This document shows, piece by piece, positions 10,027-20,958 of a DNA stretch of 64,000 bases (the first letter of the stretch is position 1; each line of letters starts with the position of its first letter). A program made the position numbers and the translations under genes. Origin of the DNA: Voacanga thouarsii (lineage: Eukaryota; Streptophyta; Magnoliopsida; Gentianales; Apocynaceae); contig JANUWF010001636.1 in NCBI GenBank assembly GCA_026120185.1, positions 2,666,001 through 2,730,000 on the forward strand, given 5' to 3'. A model generated the notes under the pieces. That model had not been told where the DNA came from and made no database searches. It was given only the letters and a program-made list of their open reading frames with translations.

Positions 10027-13000
10027 GATGGTTGTTGTTAATGATGATGTATGCATTATTGATAGTGGAACTACACACACCATACTAAAAAATGAGAAAT
10101 ATTTTTCTGATATCAAAATGGAAGAAATAAATATTTATACGATAAACAGTAGTACAAATGTGATTGAAGGCTCCGGAAGAGCTAGTATATTGTTGCCTGA
10201 AGGAACAATACTCATTATTGATAAAGCACTATTTTCCTCAAAATTCAGAAGAAATTCATTGAGTTTTAAAGATATCCGCAGAAATGGGTATCGTGTTGAA
10301 ACAAATGAGGAAAATGGGATTGAGTATCTTTATATTACTCAAATTCATTTGGGTAATAAATCTGTATTAGAAAAACTACCATCTTTTTCTATTGGCCTAT
10401 ATTTTGCAAAAATACGTACAATTGAAATTTATCATCTCGTAAACCAGAAGTTTACTGATCCTATTACTTTTAGCATTTGGCATGACCGGTTGGGTCATCC
10501 GGGATCTACCATGATAAGAAGAATTATTGAGAATACACATGGTCATCTATTAAAAAATAAAAGGATATTGATATCAGAAAAATTCGCATGTACTTTGTGT
10601 TCTCTAGGAAAATTAATTGTTAAACCATCACCAGTAAAAGTAGGAGCTGAAAGTCCTACATTTCTCAAATGGATTCACGGAGATATTTGTGGACCTATTG
10701 ATCCACTATGTGGACCGTTCAAATATTTTATGGTCTTGATTGATGCATCATCCCGATGGTCATATATATGTTTATTATTTACTCGCAACCTGGCATTTGC
10801 GAGATTACTTACTCAAATAATTAAATTACGAGCACAATTTTCTGACCATCACATTAAAAATATCCGTTTGGATAATGCTGGTGAATTTTCATCACATGCT
10901 TTTGATGCATATTGCATGTCAATTGGAATTAATGTTGAACATCCTGTAGCTCATGTTCATACACAAAATCGTCTCGCTGAATCTTTTATTAAACGATTAC
11001 AATTAATTGCTAGACCATTATTAATGAAAACAAATCTCCCAACATCTATCTGGCGACATGCTATTTTACATGCTGCAGCACTTGTACGTATAAGGCCAGC
11101 TAGTTATCATAAATTCTCTCCTTTGCAATTGGTTTTTGAGTCAGAACCAAATATTGCTCATTTAAGAATTTTTGGGTGTGCTGTGTATGTTCCAATTGCA
11201 CCAAACCAACGTACAAAGATGGGTCCTCGAAGAAGAAAGGGGATATTCATTGGATATGATTCTCCCTCTATTATCAGGTATGTTGAACCCCTGGCAGGAG
11301 ATGTATTCACAGCAAGATTTGCTTGTTGTCATTTTGATGAATCATTATTCTCTAAATTAGGGGGAGAACAAAAACAGCATAAAAAGGATCTTGCTTGGAT
11401 AACATCATTAAATTATCTTGATCCGCGCACAAGTGCATGTGAACTTAAAGTTCAAAAGATAATTCATTTGCAAAGCATTGCAAATCAAATGCCAGACGCT
11501 TTTGTTGACTCCAGAAGAGTTGAAAAATCGCATATTCTAGCTATAAATGCTTCTATTCGAATTGAAGTTCCAGCAGAACAAAATATTATACATATAGCTG
11601 CTAAGTCAAAAGCACGCCAGAAGCATAGCCGACCTCTTGGGTCCAAAGATAAAAATTCTCAAAAGAAAAGAGGATTAACTGATCCAGAAGATCATATTGA
11701 AGAAGAGAATGATAAAGACCAAGAGAAAATTGATGACAAAGAACCAGAAGTTGATGAAAGTAACACTGAAATTTCTATCAATTATACCACTTCTGATATA
11801 AGTTAGAATCGGATATAAACTGTTATTGATAATATATTTACATACAATATATCTCTTGATGTTACACAGGATAATGATGATTCTAAACCAATATCAGTTG
11901 ATGAATATCGGCATAGAAAATATTGGCTACAATGGAAAGATGCAATTCAATCGGAGTTAAATGCACTGACAAAACGTAAAGTCTTCGGACCTGCAGTTCG
12001 AACACCAGAAGGTGTAAAACCTATTGGTTACAAATGGATATTTGTGCAAAAGCGCAATGAAAAGAGTGAAATCATATGATATAAAGCGCGATTAATAGCT
12101 CAAGGTTTTTCACAAAAACTAGGTATTGATTATGATGAAACTTATTCTCCTATTGTTGATACTATTACACTCCGATATCTTATCAGTTTGGCAGTACATA
12201 AAAAGATAGATATGCGCTTATTAGATATTGTCACTGCTTACTTGTATGGAAATTTAGAAAATGATGTTTATATGAAAATCCCCGAAAGATTTCATATGCC
12301 TGAAGCATATAAACATTTTTCTCTTGAAAATTACTCCATCAAGTTGTAGAAATCATTATATGGCCTGAAGCAATCTGGGCGCATGTGATTCACTCGTTTT
12401 AGTGAATATTTATTAAAAGCGGGATTTAAAAATGACCAGGTATGTCCATGTGTTTTTATTAAGAAATTTGGTTCTAAATTTGTGATATTAGCTATATATG
12501 TTGATGATATTAATCTCATTGGAACTCCTGGAGAACTCCAATAAACAATTGATTATTTAAAAAGAGAATTTGAAATTAAGGATTTTGGTAAAACCAAATT
12601 TTGCCTTGGTTTACAAATTGAACATCTGGAAAGTGGAATATTTATTCATCAATCAACATATACAACAAAAGTATTAGAAAGATTTTACATGGATAAAGTA
12701 CATCAATTGAGTATTCCAATGATCGTCCGGTCATTAAATGTGAATAAAGATCCTTTCCGACCTTAAGAAGATGATGAAGAACTCCTTGGTCCTGAAGTAC
12801 CATATCTCAGTGCAATTGGTGCATTGATGTATCTTGCTAATAATACACGACCTAATATTGCTTTTGCTGTCAATTTATTAGCAAGATTTAGTTCTTTACC
12901 AACACGACGACATTAGAATAGAATTAAACAAGTCATTCGATATCTCCAAGGTATAATTGATATCGGATTATTTTATTCAAATAAAACCAACCCAACATTG

Positions 13001-13519
13001 ATAGGTTATGCAGATGCTGGTAATTTATCTTATCCACATAAAGCACGTTTTCAAATGGGTTATCTATTTACATGTGGAAATACTATTATATCATGGCATT
13101 CTACAAAACAATTTATAACAACTACTTATTCAAACTATGCTGAAATTATAGCCATTCATCAAGTAAGTCGAGAATGTGTATGGCTAAGATTCATGATTCA
13201 TTATATCTGAGAAAATTGTGGATTATCATCGATAAAAGATATTCCAACTCCTCTTTATGAAGACAATGCAGCTTGCATAGCTCAATTATGAGGAGGATAT
13301 ATTAAAAGAGATCGGACATAACATATTTTACCAAAATTCTTCTTTACTCATGAACTCCAGAAGAAAAGTGAAATTGATGTGTTACAAATTCGGTCATATG
13401 ACAACCTCGCAGATTTTTTCACAAAGACTTTACCGACTGCAACATTTGAGAAATTGAAATATAAAATCGGTATGCGTCGGTTTAAAGATTTAAAGGAATC
13501 ATATCATCAGGGGAAGTAA
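10027..13519 (+). pseudogene. copia copy 1 pol (protease, integrase, RT, RNase H), degenerate
   Basis: The protease motif D-S-G-T-T lies near 10060. The integrase zinc-binding region has WHDRLGHPG, and the catalytic core keeps all three acidic positions (Asp in IHGDICGP, Asp in RLDNAGEF, Glu in NRLAESF). This first part is open to a stop at 11804-11806. Reverse transcriptase follows with KARLIAQGFSQ and the YVDD catalytic box (about 12499), then RNase H to the double stop at 13517. The RT/RNase H half has stops near 12079, 12347, 12386, 12542, 12764, 12914, 13208, 13289 and 13319. The polyprotein is non-functional. An AT-rich spacer (9943-10026) separates gag from pol. Confidence 0.9.
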
Positions 13520-13642
13520 TAAACAGACATATAGAATAGTGTACTCTTTTTCCTTCACTAAATTTTTTCCCACTGGGTTTTTATCTAATAAGGTTTTAAC
13601 GAGGCATATTCTTTATGTAATGGATGGACATCCAATGGGGAG

Positions 13643-14006
13643 TGTTATGAATATATTAAATTAGTGGAAGAAATTAGTAGAAGCTCCACTAATTAATGGA
13701 GGCTTCACTAATTATGGATTTATGTGAATTATTAGAGAATATTTTTATGAATGTTCACCATTTAGTAGAGACACCACTAATTAAGATTAGTGGAAGATGA
13801 TGTATGCCATGATGTATTCCACTAATTAAAGTTTTATAAATAGAGCTATTCTCTAAACTTTTAATACACCATCATTTTTGTGAAAGAAAGATTAGAGAAA
13901 ATTGTGAGAGAAAAGAAAGAGAGAAATTCTTGTGCAAAGAATAGTTAGAGTTTTATTAGTGTGTAGTGTGAAGATTTTATTCTAACACTACCCAAATTTT
14001 ATAACA
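13643..14006 (+). repeat. 3' LTR of copia copy 1
   Basis: 364 bp, TGTTATGAAT to TTTATAACA, aligned with 8434-8797. Confidence 0.93.
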
Positions 14007-14027
14007 AAACTGTCTTACTTTAGAATT

Positions 14028-14669
14028 TAGGGGTGTTGATCCCGTTTTTGATTCGATTTTTTATTTTTAAATTTATTTTTTAAAAAAAGAATTGAACTGA
14101 ATTAAAATTAAAAAAAATCGATGGTTCGGTTCGATTTTAAACTGAATTTGAATATCTCCTTTAGTAGATTCATTAATCTAATATAAATTTAAGTCTAAAC
14201 AAGTAAAGTTTAATATAAATTACAATTCAAATGTAATATAAAAAATATAATATAAATTTCAGTCCAAATATTTTAAAATTTTGAGCCAAATATTTTAGTA
14301 GAAAATTATGATCACCTATGCAAATTGCAAAGATGAAGATCTTAAACTAAATTACTAATGGCTTTATTTTAGACAAAACCAAACAAAATTGAACCGAATT
14401 GAAATAATCGAAATTGAACATAAATTATTTAAAACATCATAATTTATAAAATTAATTAATTAATGAATAACATTTTAATATTAATTATATATTTTAAAAT
14501 TTAAAAATATACTTCAATTTTTCGATTTTTTATTTTAGAAAATAAAAAATCGAATTGAATTTTTATATAAACGTTAAACCGAACCGAATTTCATTAAAAC
14601 CAAATTAAAAATCAAAATTAGAATCGATTCGATTCGATTTTTAAGTTCAAACCGAATAATGAATACCTA
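14028..14669. mobile_element. hAT-like non-autonomous element, family A copy 2
   Basis: It starts TAGGGGTGTTGAT and ends AATACCTA. The interior matches 7191-7889 block for block. Flanks share TTTAGA on both sides (near 14019 and 14672), a possible decayed duplication. No coding capacity. Confidence 0.55.
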
Positions 14670-14677
14670 TATTTTAG

Positions 14678-16071
14678 ATATTGCTACATTACATTGTTCG
14701 TCATTAGAGCAGTATTGGGTCAAGCTGGGTCCATTATTTGAATAATTAGATAAAATTTAAATTTAAAAGTGAATATAATTTTAAACTTACTTGCAAAGTT
14801 TGAGTTCAATTTAATAAAATATGGCAAAACTTGAAATTGTTCAAATTTTTATTAATTAACAAGTTTAAAATCTTGAAAGTACCCTTGAATTCAAATTGTT
14901 TCAAAAATATTAAGAATATTTGAAAGATAAGTATTTTTATATAACATGTTATTATATATGTATAAAATAATTTTAGTTAATTAATTAGTGTAAAATATAT
15001 ACAGCATGTTCCTGAGTTTTCAAGCATGGTACTTGGGTATTTGGGTTCAGTTTGATTAAATATTTGAGTATAATACCAATATTCAGATTCAAATTTGAGC
15101 TCAAAGTATGGGTTGAACTCAAATAGCTTGATAAATGCTTGACTTGCTTACATCTCTATATGCCATATAAACAATCTAACGTTACATTTAAAAAATTTTA
15201 ATAAAAATTTCCTTTTAAAAAATAAGTATTTTTAGAATTATCTTTTTCTCCTCAAAATATACTTCCTTTTATATACAATTCAATATAGGTTAATGATATT
15301 CTTGTAATAGTACTCATGTTTCATTTAATCTTTCTCTTCCTAAATATAACTCTCTATTTTTTAAATAATTTAACTGAGGACATTTTAATTAATTTAACTT
15401 ATAAAATATATTGTTTTAAAATTTTAAATTCTTGGTCATATGGTTTTAAAAGATTTATATTTTGAATAAAATGTAATATAACAATCTAATGCGATTGCCT
15501 AAAAATTATTCCCTCTATTTAGAATTGATCAAAGATTTATTCGTTATTTTTATTTCCAATTTTTTCTAAAAGGAATTTTCTTATTATTCAGAATGAGAAT
15601 CAAAATTCAAAAAGCGCCCCCCACCTAAAGAAAGAGCAAAAGAGGGCAATGAAATATTTAGCACAAAAAAAAAGGGGGCGGCAATGAAATGAAGGAGAAA
15701 TTGAAGTTAAGAAGGGAGAAATGAAGAGAAGACAAGACATGAGTTGTGGTTGACGGTAAAAGGACAGCGGGGAAGGCTATAGAGTGGGTCCCACTTACCC
15801 CCAAAGGCCTACCAAGACTAAGGACAGTGGTGGTGACTGATAACTAAGAAGTGATTGATTCTTAAAAACTTTATCAACTTCTGCCAACACCTTTCACGCA
15901 ATAGGCAATTCTTTCCATTTTTAGCAAGTCATGGTCCTAATCCTAACCTCAATGCTTCTCCTCCTCATTTTACCCTTCAAAAACTTCCTCTGAAAGTAGG
16001 TGTGGCTCATTTTTAAGTCCCTAGAAAGGCTTGACAGAAAAGAAGTGTGAGAGAGAGAAAGAGAGAAGAAA
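14678..16071. other. Intergenic and AP3 promoter region
   Basis: No gene seen. AT-rich distal part (14678-15600), then a less AT-rich proximal promoter and purine-rich 5' leader (GAGAGAGAAAGAGAGAAG) directly before the AP3 start codon. Confidence 0.6.
15915..15924 (+). promoter_or_regulatory. CArG-like MADS-box binding site upstream of AP3
   Basis: CCATTTTTAG fits CC(A/T)6GG with one mismatch, 148 bp upstream of the AP3 start. AP3/DEF promoters are known to carry CArG boxes used for autoregulation by the AP3/PI dimer. The assignment here is inference from motif and position. Confidence 0.4.
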
Positions 16072-18001
16072 ATGGCTCGAGGGAAGATCCAGATCAAGAG
16101 GATAGAGAACCAGACCAACAGGCAAGTCACCTACTCCAAGAGAAGAAATGGGCTCTTCAAGAAAGCTCATGAGCTTACTGTTCTCTGTGATGCTAAAGTT
16201 TCCATTATTATGGTTTCCAGCACCCACAAACTTCATGAATACATCAGTCCCACAACTACGTATGCATCTCTTTCTTCTCTCTTTGTCTCTCTCTAGTTTT
16301 GTTTTTCTCAAGGTTTGAAGTTGGATCTTTGTTTGGTTGAAGCTCTGCAATAAAGTTTTCCCCTTTTTGGTCTTTGTGCATATGCACATGAACAAGTTCT
16401 TTTTGTTTACAGTACGAAGCAGTTGGTTGATCAGTATCAGAAGGCTTTAGGGGTTGATCTTTGGAACTCCCACTATGAGGTTATTCCTATATATATATCT
16501 CTATGGCTTCTACATCTTCTTTAAGTTTCTCCCCAAAACTGTACCGATTATTTATGTGGCTTGTATGATGCGGTCAGAAAATGCAAGAACAATTGAAGAA
16601 GCTAAAGGAGGTGAACAGAAATCTTCGTAGAGAGATCAGGTAATTTCATTTGTTCCCTTGTAGGGTAATTCTTATTTTTTCCTCTGGCTTTTGTTTGAAA
16701 AAAAAGAAACATTTTTTTTTACAGGCAGAGGATGGGGGAGAGTCTGACTGATCTGAACTATGATCAGCTGGGAAATCTTATTGAAGATGTGGATAATTCT
16801 CTCAGGGCTATTCGGGAGAGGAAGGTTGGTTTTATTCTATAAATCTAGGGTTTAAACCTTTCCTGCTGAAATAAATTCACGATCCAAAAACCAAGGAAAA
16901 CAAGAAAAGCATTTCTTTTCTGGTTTTCGATGCTTGTGACAATATCAGAACTATTTACATCAGGATTCAGACAGATTTTACATGTCATGTAGGACAATTG
17001 ATTAAGTCTGCAATTTGAATTCTGAATCTCTTACCTAGACTTTTTGGTCTATCCAACAACTATTGCTTCAGCAACTCTGAACTAAATTTCCCCTCCTTAT
17101 ATTAGATTAGAGAAACCCTGAGATAGGCTTCACTCTACTTATCAAATAGGTTGCTAGAGTATACATATCCGCGGTATATTATGGTTTGGTAGCTACGAGG
17201 TAAAGGAACATGGAATTAAAGGTTATATATATTTATAATTTTGTTGTTTTTAAATTCTATATTAGTCTAAGTCAATCCCCTCCCATGGGAGAACCCGCGA
17301 ATAATTAATGCACAGAGAGTTTTCATTTCATCTTAGAACTTCAAAGCTACTCTATATGTATTCATGCAACCCTATCTCATTGCACTCTGCTGGCCTACAT
17401 GATGTGACTGCTTTTTCATATCTTCTTGAAACTAGCTGTGCATTTTGCCATCTCCTCCAGTGGATGCTTTTAAATCTTATATCTCTTGCTGTAACCACAT
17501 TTTTGTTCTCACTTTGTTCATTACAGTTTAAGGTGATAGGCAATCAGATTGAGACTCACAAGAAAAAGGTATTATTGCTTGAATGTCTAATCTTGGGTCT
17601 ACAATACCCCATATTTTCATTTTTGTTTTCTAAAGGTTGGGTATCCCAATTTGTTGCAGTTAAGGAATGTTGAAGAAATACACAGAAATCTCCTGCTTGA
17701 ATTGGTAAGCTGTCCATTTCAAACATTGAAACTTAAATTTTCCTCCTTTCTCCAAGCCCGTCATATCAAAATCTGGGGGCTAACTATAACATTTGTGATA
17801 AAAAAAAAAAAAAAATGTTGATAGGATGCAAGACAAGAAGATCCACACTATGGCTTAGTGGACAATGGAGGAGACTACAATTCTATACTTGGGTTTTCAA
17901 ATGGAGGTCCTCGCATCTTGGCCTTACGCCTTCAACCCAACCAGCCTAATCTTCACAGTGGAGGAGGGTCTGATCTTACAACATTCCATTTGCTCGAGTA
18001 G
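16072..18001 (+). CDS. AP3: B-class MADS-box transcription factor, euAP3 type (APETALA3/DEFICIENS)
   Basis: Seven exons: 16072-16259, 16413-16479, 16578-16639, 16725-16824, 17527-17568, 17660-17704 and 17825-18001, joined at GT-AG sites with continuous phase. They give 226 residues. Residues 1-60 are the MADS domain ([20 protein letters not shown]), followed by the I region, the keratin-like K domain (about 88-170) and a C terminus with [14 protein letters not shown], the PI-derived motif ([12 protein letters not shown]) and the euAP3 motif DLTTFHLLE. The euAP3 motif separates it from paleoAP3/TM6 genes. In the family it dimerises with PISTILLATA in the nucleus to specify petals and stamens. 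Intron 4 is the longest, 702 bp. No lesion is seen and expression is unproven. Confidence 0.95.
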
Positions 18002-19455
18002 CACACCAATGATATGCTTGATTTCTATGTTTTAGGTCATTTATCTGTTTATTTGAATAATAAACTGATGCCTCAGAAGTTTAAGGTTTGTGTTGTCTAT
18101 CTTTTGCCAATGTACTATATATAGCCATGAAATTCTTAATTAATAGTTTCACTGTGGAATTTGGATTGCTCGCTTTTTCTTGCTGCCTAATAGTAAATGA
18201 AATAGTCAAATGTGGAAGGAAGTTGTTATAGTCTAATGTTGTTTGATGGGATTGTGCATCTAAGATTCTTTTCATTCTGGAAATGCAGCACGAGTAAACA
18301 TTCTACCGCAACTTCTGTGCCTCTCATCTGTTCTTTTATTACAAGAACATACTTCATCTTACACTGGGATATTTTGTTTTCTCTGGATTGCTGTTTAGTG
18401 TTGGAAAGCACTGGTGAGCACTAGTGCTAAATGTTGATTCCTTACTGTTCTTTTTATGGGAAAAGGAACTGTATAGAAATGGGGGAAGAAAACAGTTTCT
18501 AGCAAGTACGTTACTGTTGAGGGAAAAGAAAAAAAAAACTCAAGATTCTTGGAATTTTATCAAGAAAGAAGATTTGATGACACAGACTTGTTGACAGATA
18601 AATTTCTGATAATATTACTATTATATTCTCTCTTTCTTTCTTGAAAGAAATCACTTTTCATATTAGGCTTTTGAAACTTTTTGAAGATGACTGCAACTAC
18701 CCATCTTGTTCCTTGGATTCCCTCCTAGCTTGCTCGGAAGGGATGACCACAAAATTCTACTTTAGGTATATGCAATCAGGGGTGAATAATAAGAACACAC
18801 ACAAAAACAATGCTTCTTACACTAGCCACATTGCTCTCAATATTAGGACAGGAACATGAGTTGGAATTCTTGTACATTGTTTTGTCACTGACAACAGGAA
18901 TTAAAATTTGAAAGGATTTTGAATTAGAGACAGTAGATTTTTTTGATTATATTCTGCACCTCCTTTTGAATGCGTGAAGCATTTACATTGAGTATTTTCT
19001 AAAATGAATTGAATCAATAATGGGACATAATCATTTGTTTTTGTGAAAAAAATAGTATTTTTTAGACAAAAAATTTATAGTTATATAAGTGACATTTAAT
19101 CGTATATTTTTTCAATTATAGTATAGAAATAATAGAGTTAATATTTTTTTAATTTTTTAATGTGACAAATATCTTAGGATGAAAAATTTAAATACAATAA
19201 TTATTTTGAAAAGGAGATATGAAAAGAGAATTAACAATACTTTGAAAAAAAAGAAATAATTGAGAAATAACAAAAAATCAATCTCCGGTCAGCCACCGTG
19301 GATGATAGATTGGAAACAGGAAAAAGATCCGTGAACGCGTCAAATCCTAACACACATTTCACGGAGCATCGGTGTGGTGGTTACTAGTATTGTTTAGATA
19401 ATATAAACAAATATTTTATATTAAAAAGATATTATAAATAACTATTACTAACTCA
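18002..19455. other. AP3 3' region and intergenic
   Basis: A likely polyadenylation signal region lies just after the stop (AATAATAAA near 18056). No other gene is recognised; short frames at 18212-18860 lack family motifs. Confidence 0.55.
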
Positions 19456-19457
19456 TA

Positions 19458-19722
19458 CTCTATCCATCCTAATAAAATTGACATAGTTACTATTTTAAAT
19501 TACTAACTCATACTCAAATAATTTAATACTTTCATTAAAAAAAAATTTTACTATACAATTTATTATAAAATAATTAATATACTCTACATATATTATTTTT
19601 ATATATTTAAATTTAATATAAAATATTAAAAGACTTACATATTTTTTATTTTTATTATATTATATTATATTTTAATTTTTACTTTTATAATAAATAAAAT
19701 ATTATGTCAAGTCAAAATGGAG
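19458..19722. mobile_element. Degenerate Stowaway-like MITE
   Basis: It starts CTCTATCCATCCTAATAAAA after TA (19456-19457). The right end reads inward as TACTCCATTTTGACTTGACA and is followed by TA. The Tc1/mariner Stowaway consensus start is CTCCCTCCGTCCC; both ends are decayed forms. Confidence 0.45.
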
Positions 19723-20194
19723 TAATTGTTTTACGACACCACCGACCCTTTCTTAATGCTTATGTCACAACGTCTCTCCAAACTTTACGAAGGGGTAAAG
19801 CGAAATTTCCATAACTTATGGATTCATTTGGGTGAATTTATTTTAAAAAACCCCTCATTATTCATATTAAGTATAATCTTTTTATAAATTTATTATTATT
19901 ATTTTGAATGAATTTTAAATTATTATAAAAGAAAAGAAAGATGAAATTGTGCTTTAAGTTTTAACATTATTATCTTTTTTTTTCTCAAAATTATACATAG
20001 ATATATTAATTCATAAAAAAATGCCTTATTCATCTACCTACTAGACAAAAAAGGGGAAAAGGTGATCCTATGGATTAATTATGCCAATTACCCTATTTCC
20101 TTCTAAAAATGGACTGTTATTCCTTTGATTATTTTCTATTTTCATTTTACAAAAATATATATTTTAGGTATTTTTCCTAAATTCTTGTCTTGAG

Positions 20195-20654
20195 TGAGTT
20201 TGGTTAGAGTGAAAGTGGGAAGGAAAAGAGGAGAGGAAGTAAAATAGGAAGTAAATGTGTAATTTAATTAGTTTGGTTAGAGTGATTGGAAGGGGGAAAT
20301 ATACGTGAAAGGCAATTGGATCCTTTCCGCCTCAAATTTTTCTTCCTCTCCATTTTGAAGGGTTTGGAAGTAAATGGGGGTTAAACCCTCTTGTCTTAGG
20401 ATATTTATTTTATTATAATTTTACCATATTTTGTAATTTATTATGAATTAACTTTAGGGGTATAATAGTAATTCAATAATTATTTTCTCCATATATATCT
20501 TACCATCAAACAATAAAAAGTAAATTATATTTACCTCATTTTCACTCCAACCAAATAGAATGAAAATAATTATATTTACTTTCTCTGATAAAAATAAAAT
20601 ATTCCATCCCACACTCCCTTTTCCATTCCCCTTTCCTTTTGCGAACTAAACTCA
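20195..20654. mobile_element. MITE-like element with ~50-bp purine-rich terminal inverted repeats
   Basis: The left end GTGAGTTTGGTTAGAGTGAA and the right end read inward (GTGAGTTTAGTTCGCAAAAG) remain similar through GGGAAGGAAAAG / GGGAATGGAAAAG blocks. The inner part repeats AGTTTGGTTAGAGTGA at about 20266. The superfamily is not settled because no clean target duplication is visible. It ends about 300 bp upstream of the FHA-domain gene. Confidence 0.4.
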
Positions 20655-20958
20655 CCATTAGGTTTTTACTTTTTTACAGGTGGGTCCAAGTACTTGAGAG
20701 GAAAAAGAGCGCCTTTTAAAATATAAAATATACATCAAATATTCTTTTTAAGGTTTTCTTCCATTGGCTGTCTCCCTCTCTCACAATCTGGAGAGACAAA
20801 TACATTTAAAAAAAAAAAGAAAAGAAAAAGACTGTAGAAACTAGAAAGAGAAAAGAGTAAGAGAGAGAGAGAGAGAGAGGAGAAAGAGAAAGCGGCGCCT
20901 AGAGAGATACAGAGAGTCGAGAGAATCAAAAGAGTTGTTCTGTTTTCCAGTTGCAAAC
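20655..20958 (+). other. Promoter/5' UTR of the FHA-domain gene with (GA)n tract
   Basis: A purine-rich leader includes an uninterrupted (GA)n run at about 20861-20879, a common core-promoter/5' UTR feature of plant housekeeping genes. No coding signal. Confidence 0.5.

Larger units (their letters stand above)
8434..14006 (+). mobile_element. Degenerate full-length Ty1/copia LTR retrotransposon (copy 1)
   Basis: This 5.57-kb element has two 364-bp LTRs ending in ATAACA, a gag region with a zinc knuckle, then protease, integrase, reverse transcriptase and RNase H in copia order. A purine-rich tract (AATGGGGAG) precedes the 3' LTR. The region after the 5' LTR reads CGTTATCACCCCGAGTCTC, a non-canonical primer-binding segment shared with the family's other copy. 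LTRs differ at roughly 25 positions (about 7 percent by eye) and pol carries about ten stops, so it is an old, dead copy. No matching 5-bp target duplication is seen (ATCTA left, AAACT right). Confidence 0.93.

Noticed and set aside
17308..17673. 121-codon frame inside the AP3 gene
   Set aside because: It spans intron 4 and exon 5 of AP3; only 17527-17568 is coding, in the AP3 frame.
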